This document shows, in pieces, positions 17,226 through 25,107 of a DNA stretch of 55,850 nt (the stretch's first letter is position 1; each line of letters starts with the position of its first letter). A model generated the notes under the pieces. The model worked only from the letters and a program-made list of their open reading frames with translations, made no database searches and had not been told where the DNA came from. The stretch is from Streptomyces triticirhizae (GTDB lineage: Bacteria > Actinomycetota > Actinomycetes > Streptomycetales > Streptomycetaceae). A program made the position numbers and the translations under genes. The stretch lies in contig NZ_RFFJ01000012.1 of assembly GCF_003696235.1 (NCBI RefSeq), positions 1 through 55,850 on the forward strand, written 5' to 3'.

Positions 17226-18067
17226 CGTTCCCCCGCCCCCGAGCCCGACGCCGAGCCGGAGCCGTTCGACACCCGGCGCAGCGGGACCCCGTGCGGGTCG
17301 ACCGCGCGGCCGGTCTCGGCGGCCAGGCCGATGGCCCGCAGGCCGAGCCGGTCGCGGGCCGGGTCGGGCGCCGGCACGGTCTCGGCGGCGGTGTAGGTGA
17401 AGACCTCCAACACCGCCCCGCCCGCCTGGAGATAGTCGATGACGAAGCCGCGCGGGTCCTGGTCGTGCACCAGCCGGCCGATCACCGGGTAGCCCAGTTC
17501 GTCGCGGTAGTAGGCCAGGGTGGCGTCCAGGTCGCCGGAGGTGACGGCCACATGGTCGAAGACCGGGTCGGCGTCCGGGGACCTGTTCTCGGCCAACCGT
17601 CGCTCGCGGTCGGCCAGTTCGGGCGTGGTCACCTCGTGGTAGGTGAGGTGGCCATCGATGATCTCCAGTAGCGCCCCGTCGGGGTCGGTGAAGAAGGCCA
17701 GGTTGACGTCGCCGACGGCGCGCACCGGCTCCACGGTGAAGGGGACGTCGGCGGAGCGGAGCCGTTCCGCCTGCCGGTACACGTCGCCGACCTTCAGCCC
17801 GAAGTGCCGCATCCCGCGCTGGAGATCGTCCCCGACCCAGCCGCCCAACGGACCTTCGGGGACCGCTCCGGGGTCCCTCACCACCAGCTTGACCAGCGCG
17901 CCCTCGGCGGTCAGCCAGTGGACGTCGGGCGCGGGCGGCTCGGGCGGCGCCTCGGCGGGGCGCAGGCCGAGCAGCCCCCGGTAGAAGTCGAGGGAGCGCT
18001 CGGCGTCGCTGACGCCGATCTCGACATAGGACATTCCGGACGGGTGGGAACCGGACGGGTGGGACAT
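17222..18067 (-). CDS. Two-domain VOC (glyoxalase/dioxygenase-type) protein
   Basis: 281 residues with two VOC half-barrels: residues about 12-130 (SYVEIGVSDAERSLDFYRG, MRHFGLKV, GALLEIIDGH) and about 150-250 (FDHVAVTSGDLDATLAYYRD, GGAVLEVF). His/Glu metal ligands appear in both. The ATG at 18067 has AAGGAAAG upstream and is followed by a repeated SHPSG. Coupled by ATGA to the AKR. In a sugar operon such proteins may act as epimerases, isomerases or lactone-handling enzymes; the reaction here is unknown. Confidence 0.85.
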   Translation of the reverse strand: MSHPSGSHPSGMSYVEIGVSDAERSLDFYRGLLGLRPAEAPPEPPAPDVHWLTAEGALVKLVVRDPGAVPEGPLGGWVGDDLQRGMRHFGLKVGDVYRQAERLRSADVPFTVEPVRAVGDVNLAFFTDPDGALLEIIDGHLTYHEVTTPELADRERRLAENRSPDADPVFDHVAVTSGDLDATLAYYRDELGYPVIGRLVHDQDPRGFVIDYLQAGGAVLEVFTYTAAETVPAPDPARDRLGLRAIGLAAETGRAVDPHGVPLRRVSNGSGSASGSGAGER

Positions 18068-18119
18068 GGTCCGTCTTTCCTTTCTGGGGGCGTGCCTCGG
18101 GGCGTGCCTCGATGGCGGC

Positions 18120-18977
18120 TCAGCTCTTGACGGCGCCGAGCGTCATCCCGGCGACGAACCGCCGCTGCATCCGCATGTACACCATGATGATCGGCAGAAT
18201 GGACATGGTCAGCGAGGCACAGAGCAGCGGCCAGTCGGTCGAGTGCTGGCCGACCGCCGCGTAGAGCACGGGTTGCAGGGGCAGTTGCTCGGGGGTCCTG
18301 AGGAAGGTCTGGGCGAAGAGGAACTCGTTCCAGGTGTTCATGAACTGGAAGATGACCACCGTGGCCGCCCCCGGCGCGGCCAGCGGCAGCATCACCCTGG
18401 CGAAGATCGCGAACTCGCCGGCCCCGTCCACCCGGGCCGCCTGGACGAGTTCGTGCGGCAGGGTCTCGAAGAAGACGCGCATCAGGAACATGGCGAACGG
18501 GACCGAGGTTCCGATGTAGACCAGCACCAGGCCGGTCTGGCCGCCCAGCAGCCCGAGCGCGTCCAGTTCGAGGAAGAGCGGGATCACGATCGCGGTGACG
18601 GGCAGCATGATGGTGCTCAGCAGCGTCACATAGATGAACTGCTTGCCCCGGAACTCCAGATGGGCGAAGGCGTAGCCGGCCAGCGTCGCCAGCGCCACCA
18701 CCCCCAGCACCGTGATCACGGTGATCACCAGCGTGATCATGAAATGGCGCGGGAAGTTGAGATCGGTCCACGCCTGTCGATAGGCGTCGAAGGTGAACTC
18801 GTCCGGGAGGAAGCCGCCGCCGAAGACCGTGTTCCGTGGCCGCACCGAGGTGATCAGCATCCACAGCAGCGGATAGGCGGAGGCCGCCGAGATCACGATC
18901 AGCAGCAGATAGCCGAACAGCCGGGCGATCCGGACGCGCGGGGGCCTGGCGGTCCTGTTGAGCGTCTCAATGGACAT
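18120..18977 (-). CDS. Carbohydrate ABC transporter permease (MalG-type)
   Basis: 285-residue inner-membrane permease with about six helices and the EAA loop LPHELVQAARVDGAGEFAIF. It ends with MRMQRRFVAGMTLGAVKS, typical of CUT1 MalG proteins. The ATG at 18977 overlaps the upstream permease stop by 11 bases. An ATPase gene is not present in the operon, so a shared MsiK-type ATPase encoded elsewhere is expected (known for streptomycete sugar importers). Confidence 0.95.
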   Translation of the reverse strand: MSIETLNRTARPPRVRIARLFGYLLLIVISAASAYPLLWMLITSVRPRNTVFGGGFLPDEFTFDAYRQAWTDLNFPRHFMITLVITVITVLGVVALATLAGYAFAHLEFRGKQFIYVTLLSTIMLPVTAIVIPLFLELDALGLLGGQTGLVLVYIGTSVPFAMFLMRVFFETLPHELVQAARVDGAGEFAIFARVMLPLAAPGAATVVIFQFMNTWNEFLFAQTFLRTPEQLPLQPVLYAAVGQHSTDWPLLCASLTMSILPIIMVYMRMQRRFVAGMTLGAVKS

Positions 18978-19914
18978 CGCGTGCCTTCCGGTTGACACGA
19001 ACCTGAACCAGGGTGGCCAGCAGGCAGAGCACGAAGACCACCATGCTGATGGCGGTGGCATAGCCGAACGACGGCACCGCGCCGGCGGAGGAGCCGAAGG
19101 CCAGGCCGTAGAGATAGGTGCCCAGCACCTCCGAGGCCCGGTTGGGGCCGCCGCCCGTCATCACATAGATCACGTCGAAGGTCTTGAACCCGTTCACGAC
19201 GTTCAACAGCACCACCACGGCCGTCACCCGGCGCAGCATGGGCACCGTCACATGCCGGAACCGCTGGTAGGCCGTCGCCCCGTCGATCCTGGCCGCCTCG
19301 TAGAGCACCGGGTCGATGCCCTGGAGACCCGCCAGATAGATCAGCATGTAGAGCCCGGCGGCCTGCCAGAGCGAGACCACGACCAGCGCCGGCAGCACCG
19401 TGGTGGTGTCGGCCAGCCAGGGCTGGGCCAGGGAGCCGAGCCCGATCCCCTCCAGGAACTGGTTCAGCTGGCCGAAGTTGGGGTCATAGACCATCTGCCA
19501 GAGCGAACCGGTGACCACGAACGAGACCACCGCCGGAACGAAGATCACCGTGCGGAAGACGACGCCCAGCCGCCAACCACGGTTGAGCAGCACCGCCAAC
19601 AGCAGCGGCACCGCCGTCTGGAGCACGGTGCAGGCCAGCGTGAAGACCAGCGTGGTGGTCAACGCGTCCCAGAAGACGGGGTCGGAGACCAGGTTGTCGA
19701 AGTTCTCCAGGCCCACGAAGTCCGGGGTGCCGAAGCCTGACCAGCGGGTCAGGCTCAGATACATCGAACGCAGGAACGGATAGGCGACGAAGACGGAGAA
19801 GAGCGCCACGGTCGGCAGCACGAAGAGGTAACCGGCGAGCGCCGCCGACCTGCCCCGCCCGCCGCGCGGTGGCGCCCCGCCGCGCCGTGGCGCCCTGGGT
19901 GCCGCGACCGCCAT
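18967..19914 (-). CDS. Carbohydrate ABC transporter permease (MalF-type)
   Basis: 315 residues, six predicted helices. N-terminal LAGYLFVLPTVALFSVFVAY and an EAA loop YEAARIDGATAYQRFRHVTV identify a CUT1 family MalF partner. The ATG at 19914 shares its A with the TGA stop of the binding protein gene (TGATG). Forms the channel with the MalG-type gene downstream. Confidence 0.95.
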   Translation of the reverse strand: MAVAAPRAPRRGGAPPRGGRGRSAALAGYLFVLPTVALFSVFVAYPFLRSMYLSLTRWSGFGTPDFVGLENFDNLVSDPVFWDALTTTLVFTLACTVLQTAVPLLLAVLLNRGWRLGVVFRTVIFVPAVVSFVVTGSLWQMVYDPNFGQLNQFLEGIGLGSLAQPWLADTTTVLPALVVVSLWQAAGLYMLIYLAGLQGIDPVLYEAARIDGATAYQRFRHVTVPMLRRVTAVVVLLNVVNGFKTFDVIYVMTGGGPNRASEVLGTYLYGLAFGSSAGAVPSFGYATAISMVVFVLCLLATLVQVRVNRKARDVH

Positions 19915-21245
19915 CAGCGGTTCGCCGCCCGCTCGACGCCGCTCTGGATCTCGGCGGCGGCCGCCTCGGGGGCTGACGAGCCGTCGATCACCGCGGAGAC
20001 CGCGTTGGCCGCCGAGTCGGAGGAGCCGGGTCCCATCAGGATGTGCGGGGCGCCGTCGCCGTCCAGCAGCCAGGAGGTCATCTCGGCCAGCACGGGGTCG
20101 GCGACCTGCTCGGCGGCGGCCGAGGTCGCCGGCATCGAGTGGGAGTTGTTCATCACCTCGGCATAGCGCTCCGGCTCGTAGAGGAAGCGCAGGAAGTCCA
20201 GCGCCGCCTCCTTGTGCGGGCTGGTCTCGCTGACCGCGAAGGCCGCGCCCGCCTGGTTGGAGCACCAGTGCCGGGCGCCCGAGGTCAGCGCCGGCGTCTT
20301 CATCACCCGGTACTCCTCGACGAACTCCGGCGGCGCGTCCTGCACGAAGTCCTGCGGAACCCAGGAGCCCATGAAGAGCATCGCGGCCCGGTCGGTGTAG
20401 AGCATCTGCTCGCCCTGGGCCGTGGTGATCCCGTTCGGGTTCGGCGCGAACGCGCCCTCGTCCTGGAGCCGACGCACCAGCGTCAGCGCCTCGATCACCT
20501 CGGGCGAGTCCCAGGAGGCCCCGTTCCGCTGGAGGTCGAGGTCGAGCAACAGCCGTGGGTCGTCCGTGACCTGGGTGATCAACGGCAGGAAGAAGTCCAG
20601 GCCGTTGGTGCCGGGGTTGTTGGAGAGCACGCAGGGCTCGACGCCGGTCGCCCGGATCGCGGCGGCCGCCTCGATCAGGTCGTCCCAGGTCTCGGGGATG
20701 TCGACGCCGGCGTTCTCGAAGTGCCTCGGGTGGTAGAAGATCCCGAAGGTCTGGGCCATCCAGCCCAGGCCGAACTGCTTGCCGTCGTCCACGAAGAGGT
20801 CGTTGGCCGACTGGAAGAAGCCGCCGAGGAAGTCCTCACCCAGGTCGCTCCTCAGGTCGGCGGAGATGCCGGCCCTGCCGTACTCGATGGCCAGTACGTG
20901 CGGGGCGAAGATCTCCGGCGGATCGCCGGCGGCCACGGCCGACTGGAGCGCGGGGAGGTAGCTGTCCGGGTCGCCGAACTGCCGCTCCTCGACGGTGATG
21001 TTGGGGTTGGCCGCCTCGAACTCCTCCACCAGGCGCGGCCACTCGTCGCGCTGCTGGTCGTACCAGTGCCAGACCCGCACCGTCGCCTTGCCCGACGAAC
21101 CCCCCGACCCGCCGCCGCACGCGCTGAGCACGGGCGCGGCGGCGAACGCCGCGGCCCCCAGCGCGGTTGTCCGCAGCAGCTGCCGCCGGCTCGGCCGCCG
21201 GGGCTGTGATTGCGACACCATTGACGCCTCCGACTGACTTCCCAT
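19914..21245 (-). CDS. Tat/lipoprotein sugar-binding protein of ABC transporter
   Basis: 443-residue extracellular solute-binding protein (family 1). The signal has a twin arginine (RRQLLRTTALGAAAF) and a lipobox LSAC, followed by a Gly/Ser linker. Mature domain: VRVWHWYDQQRDEWPRLVEE, GWMAQTFGIFYHPRHFENAG, AAMLFMGSWVP. The ATG at 21245 is used here; MVSQSQ at residue 9 is a possible internal start. First gene of the sugar operon, so its specificity defines the imported ligand, which the sequence alone does not reveal. Confidence 0.94.
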   Translation of the reverse strand: MGSQSEASMVSQSQPRRPSRRQLLRTTALGAAAFAAAPVLSACGGGSGGSSGKATVRVWHWYDQQRDEWPRLVEEFEAANPNITVEERQFGDPDSYLPALQSAVAAGDPPEIFAPHVLAIEYGRAGISADLRSDLGEDFLGGFFQSANDLFVDDGKQFGLGWMAQTFGIFYHPRHFENAGVDIPETWDDLIEAAAAIRATGVEPCVLSNNPGTNGLDFFLPLITQVTDDPRLLLDLDLQRNGASWDSPEVIEALTLVRRLQDEGAFAPNPNGITTAQGEQMLYTDRAAMLFMGSWVPQDFVQDAPPEFVEEYRVMKTPALTSGARHWCSNQAGAAFAVSETSPHKEAALDFLRFLYEPERYAEVMNNSHSMPATSAAAEQVADPVLAEMTSWLLDGDGAPHILMGPGSSDSAANAVSAVIDGSSAPEAAAAEIQSGVERAANR

Positions 21246-21610
21246 GACCCTTGGTTGGCCCTTGATCGGCCCTGACCGGCCCCGACGGAACCTGGTCCTC
21301 GCCAGACCGGCCCGCGTGCCTTGACGAGCGACAGTCGGCCCCGGGGCACCGGTGTGTCATGGGTTATCGCGGCAGCGGATGACCCCTATTCGCAGCCCAT
21401 CCGTCCGGTCCGCACCCCTTTTCGCCCGACCGTGGCGAACTAGTGTCTACGGGTGGGTTCCGGGAGGTCCGTGCCTGGGCAGGGCCAGGTGGGGAGCGCT
21501 CCCAGACGCTCCTGTCGCTCCGGCCGCCTCGGGTGCGCGCCCGCGCGACGGGGGCGCGACCGGGCGCCGTTTCGGGGAGCCCGCCGAGAGACCACCTGAG
21601 GAGATGGCCG
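21246..21610. promoter_or_regulatory. Divergent promoter region of the sugar locus with inverted repeat
   Basis: 365 bases between the ABC operon and the zinc dehydrogenase. It contains GGGTTATC-N9-GATGACCC (21361-21385), a near-perfect inverted repeat suited to a dimeric regulator. There is also a -10-like TAGTGT near 21442 for the rightward genes. No LacI, DeoR or GntR gene is adjacent, so the regulator is probably elsewhere. No credible coding region is seen here. Confidence 0.45.
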
Positions 21611-22726
21611 ATGCGCGCAGTGCGGTGGCACGGCCGGCGCGACGTCCGGTACGAGACCGTTCCGGACGCGCCGGCCCCGGGTCCCGAAGAGGTCAGGGTC
21701 GCGGTCGCCTGGTGCGGACTGTGCGGCACCGACCTGCTGGAGTACCGGGAGGGGCCGATCGAGATCCCGACCCGACCGCACCCGGTGACCGGCGGCCGGG
21801 CGCCGGTGGTGCTGGGGCACGAGGTGTCCGGCTTCGTCGACGCGGTCGGCGCCGGCGTGTCCGGGCTCGCGCCGGGGGCGCTCGTCGCCCTCAACGCGCT
21901 GATCCCCTGCGGCCGTTGCGCCCTCTGCGCGGGTGGGGCCTACCACCTGTGCCCCGACTTCGGGCACATCGGGATGTCGGCGGACGGCGGGCTCGCCGAA
22001 CTGGTCACCGTGCCCGCCCGGATGGTGGTGGCCGCGCCCGGGGGGCTCGACCCGGCGGTGGCCGCGCTGGCCGAGCCGTTCGCCGTGGCCTGGCACCTGG
22101 TGCGCCGGCTGGGCCGGCCCGGCGGGCGCGAGGGGCTGATCGTCGGCGCCGGCTCCATCGGCCTGGCCACCGCGCTGATCCTGCGCGCCGAGGGGGACGC
22201 GGTCACGCTGGCCGACGTCGGCGAGGAGCGGCTGGCGGTCCCGCGCGCCCTGGGGCTGCCGACCCGGCGCGCCGACCTGGACCCGCCGGCCTCCGCCGCC
22301 GACCTCACCGTCGACTGCACCGGCACCGGGCCCGGCTTCGCCCTGGCCTGCGCGGCGGCCCGGCCGGGCGGAACGGTCGGGCTGGCCGGGCTGCCGGGGG
22401 CGCCGGTCCCGTTCGACGTGGCGGCGGCGGCCAAGCGGGAGTTGACGCTGGTCGGCTCGATGTCCCACCAGACCACGGCCGACCTGCGGCCCGCGCTCGC
22501 CTTCCTGGCCCAACACGCCGAGGCGGCCGCCGCGTTGGTCACCGGTCGGGTGCCGCTGTCGGACGCCGTGACCGGCGGGCTCGACGTGCTGACCGGCGCC
22601 GAGCGCGGCCGCCACATCAAGATCCTGGTGGCGGCGAACCCGACCGACAACGATCGAAACGGGTCCGAAAGTGGTTCAAAGGTTGGGCAGAAGCCGGGGA
22701 GCCCGAACAAGGAACGTCGGAGGTAG
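21611..22726 (+). CDS. Zinc-dependent medium-chain dehydrogenase
   Basis: 371-residue MDR. Catalytic zinc ligands in WCGLCGTD and VVLGHEVSG; structural zinc loop CGRCALCAGGAYHLC; cofactor motif VGAGSIGLATALIL; polyol-dehydrogenase-like WHLVRRLG segment. ATG 21611 follows GAGGAG; the open frame extends upstream but without a better start. The C-terminal about 25 residues are polar and basic. TAG stop lies four bases before the dehydratase ATG, so the two are one operon. Likely oxidises a polyol or keto-deoxy sugar acid (inference). Confidence 0.92.
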   Translation: MRAVRWHGRRDVRYETVPDAPAPGPEEVRVAVAWCGLCGTDLLEYREGPIEIPTRPHPVTGGRAPVVLGHEVSGFVDAVGAGVSGLAPGALVALNALIPCGRCALCAGGAYHLCPDFGHIGMSADGGLAELVTVPARMVVAAPGGLDPAVAALAEPFAVAWHLVRRLGRPGGREGLIVGAGSIGLATALILRAEGDAVTLADVGEERLAVPRALGLPTRRADLDPPASAADLTVDCTGTGPGFALACAAARPGGTVGLAGLPGAPVPFDVAAAAKRELTLVGSMSHQTTADLRPALAFLAQHAEAAAALVTGRVPLSDAVTGGLDVLTGAERGRHIKILVAANPTDNDRNGSESGSKVGQKPGSPNKERRR

Positions 22727-22729
22727 GGC

Positions 22730-24472
22730 ATGAGCGAGCAACGGGACGGCACGCGGCGGAGCGCGGCATGGTTCGGCGCCGAGGGGCGCAACGGCATGAT
22801 CCACCGTTCCTGGATGCGCAACCAGGGCCTGGGGCCCGAGGTGTTCGACGGCCGGCCGGTCATCGGCATCGCCAGCAGCTGGTCGGAACTGACGCCCTGC
22901 AACGCGCACCTGAGGGACGTCGCCGAGTACGTCAAGCGCGGCGTCTGGCAGGCCGGCGGGCTGCCGCTGGAGTTCCCCGTGATGTCGCTGGGCGAGACCC
23001 TGATGCGGCCGACCACCATGCTGTTCCGCAATCTGATGGCGATGGAGGTCGAGGAGACGATCCGGGCCAACCCGCTGGACGGCGTGGTCCTCCTCTCCGG
23101 CTGCGACAAGACCACCCCGGCGATGCTGATGGGCGCGGCCAGCGTGGACCTGCCGGCGCTGATGGTCACCGGCGGGCCGATGCTCAACGGCAGGTTCCAG
23201 GGCCGGGACATCGGTTCGGGCACCGACGTCTGGCGGCTCAGCGAGGAGGTGCGGGCCGGCCGGATGGACGCGGCCGACCTCGCGGAGGCCGAGGGCTGCA
23301 TGTCCCGCAGCCGGGGCCACTGCATGACGATGGGCACCGCCTCCACCATGGCCTGTGTGGCGGAGGCGCTCGGGATGCAGCTGTCGGGATCGGCGGCCAT
23401 CCCCGCCGTGGACGCCCGCCGTTACGCCCTGGCCCAGGCGGCGGGGCGGCGCGCGGTCGCGCTGGTCGAGGAGGACCTGCGGCCCTCGAAGGTGCTGACC
23501 AGGGACGCCTTCGAGAACGCCATCCGCGCCAACGCGGCGCTCGGCGGCTCGACCAACGCCGTGGTCCATCTGCTGGCGCTGGCCGGACGGGTCGGCGTGC
23601 CGCTGTCGCTGGCGGAGTTCGACGCGCTCACCACCGAGGTTCCGGTGCTCGTCGACCTGATGCCGTCCGGCCGCTTCCTGATGGAGGACTTCTACTACGC
23701 GGGCGGACTCCCGGTCGTCCTGCGGGAGTTGGACGGGATGGGGCTGCTGCACCGGGAGGCGATCACCGTCAGCGGGCGGGACATGGCCACCGAGACGGGC
23801 GGCGCGCGTTGCTGGAACCGCGAGGTGATCAGGACCGCCGAGGAGCCGTTCCGCCCGGCCGGCGAGGGCACGGTCGTGCTCCGGGGCAGCCTCGCGCCGG
23901 ACGGCGCGGTGCTCAAGGTGTCGGCCGCCTCACCCGAGTTGCTCAAGCACCGGGGCCAGGCCCTGGTCTACGACCGGGTCGAGGACTACATCGCCGACGC
24001 CGACGACCCCGAGCTTCCGGTCACCGCCGGCACCGTGATCGTCGTGCGCAACGCGGGGCCGCGCGGCTACCCCGGCTTTCCCGAGGTGGGCAACGTGCCG
24101 GTGCCCAAGGTGCTGTTGGAGGCGGGGATCACCGACGTGCTGCGGATCAGCGACGCCCGCATGAGCGGGACCGGCTACGGCAGCTGCGTGCTGCACGTCG
24201 CCCCCGAGGCGGCCGTCGGCGGACCGCTGGCGCTGGTGCGCACGGGGGACTGGATCGAGATCGACGTGGCCGCCCGCCGGCTCGACCTGGACGTGGACCA
24301 GGAGGAACTGGCCGCCCGGGCGCGGGAGCCCAGGCCGGCCCCCGTGGACGCGCCGCCCACGCGGGGCTGGGCCAAGCTCTATGTGGAGCATGTCACCCAG
24401 GCCAACGAGGGCGCCGACCTCGACTTCCTGGTCGGTGGCAGCGGCGACGCGGTGCCCCGGCACTCGCACTGA
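22730..24472 (+). CDS. IlvD/Edd-family sugar-acid dehydratase
   Basis: 580-residue Fe-S dehydratase. Cluster/metal cysteines in SGCDKTTPAMLM and GCMSRSRGHCMTMG; family signatures NAALGGSTNAVVH and SDARMSGTGYGSC. The C-terminus GWAKLYVEHVTQANEGAD...RHSH is like the L-arabonate/D-xylonate-type enzymes and differs from biosynthetic IlvD. Converts an aldonate to 2-keto-3-deoxy-aldonate. The preceding gene's GGAGG serves as its ribosome site. Divergent from an ABC-sugar/aldose-dehydrogenase operon, it supplies the dehydration step of a non-phosphorylative pathway. Confidence 0.92.
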   Translation: MSEQRDGTRRSAAWFGAEGRNGMIHRSWMRNQGLGPEVFDGRPVIGIASSWSELTPCNAHLRDVAEYVKRGVWQAGGLPLEFPVMSLGETLMRPTTMLFRNLMAMEVEETIRANPLDGVVLLSGCDKTTPAMLMGAASVDLPALMVTGGPMLNGRFQGRDIGSGTDVWRLSEEVRAGRMDAADLAEAEGCMSRSRGHCMTMGTASTMACVAEALGMQLSGSAAIPAVDARRYALAQAAGRRAVALVEEDLRPSKVLTRDAFENAIRANAALGGSTNAVVHLLALAGRVGVPLSLAEFDALTTEVPVLVDLMPSGRFLMEDFYYAGGLPVVLRELDGMGLLHREAITVSGRDMATETGGARCWNREVIRTAEEPFRPAGEGTVVLRGSLAPDGAVLKVSAASPELLKHRGQALVYDRVEDYIADADDPELPVTAGTVIVVRNAGPRGYPGFPEVGNVPVPKVLLEAGITDVLRISDARMSGTGYGSCVLHVAPEAAVGGPLALVRTGDWIEIDVAARRLDLDVDQEELAARAREPRPAPVDAPPTRGWAKLYVEHVTQANEGADLDFLVGGSGDAVPRHSH

Positions 24473-24499
24473 CGGGGCGCGTTCCCCTCGGAGCCACGG

Positions 24500-24557
24500 G
24501 CCTCGTTCACCGGCGGCCGGCCCGTTCACCGGCTGCCGGCCCGTTCACCGGCTGCCG
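24500..24557. repeat. 19-bp tandem repeats after the dehydratase
   Basis: Two copies of CCCGTTCACCGGCTGCCG spaced 19 bases apart (24521, 24540), preceded by a degenerate third (TCGTTCACCGGCGGCC). They lie between the dehydratase stop and the convergent zinc-ribbon gene. No obvious function; may reflect slippage. Confidence 0.7.
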
Positions 24558-24620
24558 AGGCGCGTTCCCGGGCCGGCCCGGCGCGTTCTCCGGCGGGACG
24601 GCTCGCTGCCCGGCCCCGGC

Positions 24621-24870
24621 TCAGTGGGGCGGACGGTAGTTCTCGGCCTTGTCGAGGATCGCCGTGAACCGCTCCCACTGGGCCGCCCCCTCGGCGGTGG
24701 GGCCCACGGTGAAGTCCTCAGGGTCCAGGAAGTCCAGCTTCGCCCTGGTGGCCGGGTCGAGATCCAGCCACGCCGCCTCATCCTGCGGTGACCGAGCCAC
24801 AGTCTTCGCACACCCAGTTGCCGTTGTTGAGCCTGCGGCCCTCAGCCGAGCCGCAAGAAGGACATTCCAC
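24621..24870 (-). CDS. Small zinc-ribbon protein, apparent frameshift
   Basis: From GTG 24870 (GAGGGGG six bases upstream) the first frame gives a zinc ribbon VECPSCGS...NWVCEDCGSVTAG (two C-x-x-C knuckles) and stops at 24778. An overlapping frame continues DEAAWLDLDPATRAKLDFLD, FTVGPTAEGAAQWERF and ends LDKAENYRPPH at 24621. Removing one base near 24780 joins them into about 82 residues. Either two coupled small proteins or one protein split by an indel; I favour the latter. Function unknown. Confidence 0.6.
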
Positions 24871-25107
24871 CGGCGCCCCCTCACACGTTCGCACGCTTCC
24901 CCAGCAGACGCGGGCTCCGACTGTAGCGTGCGGCACCCCCACCCGGCAGCCCCGCGCGGCGGGCTCGGCGCACACCGGAGCCGGCCAACGCCCCACGTGG
25001 CACGGCGAGTCGGGGTGCGGGGGCGGAGACCGGCCGAACGGTCGTCACCGGGGGCGGGCAGTTCCGATCACAATCGATCGGAACCGCCCGTCAACGCCCG
25101 TTCTGGA

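Noticed and set aside
14730..24472. Secondary-metabolite biosynthetic cluster
   Set aside because: No PKS, NRPS, terpene or RiPP core genes; gene content is catabolic.
21352..24639. 1095-codon plus-strand frame over the dehydrogenase and dehydratase
   Set aside because: It is an alternate frame of two recognisable enzymes, Arg/Gly-rich without domains.
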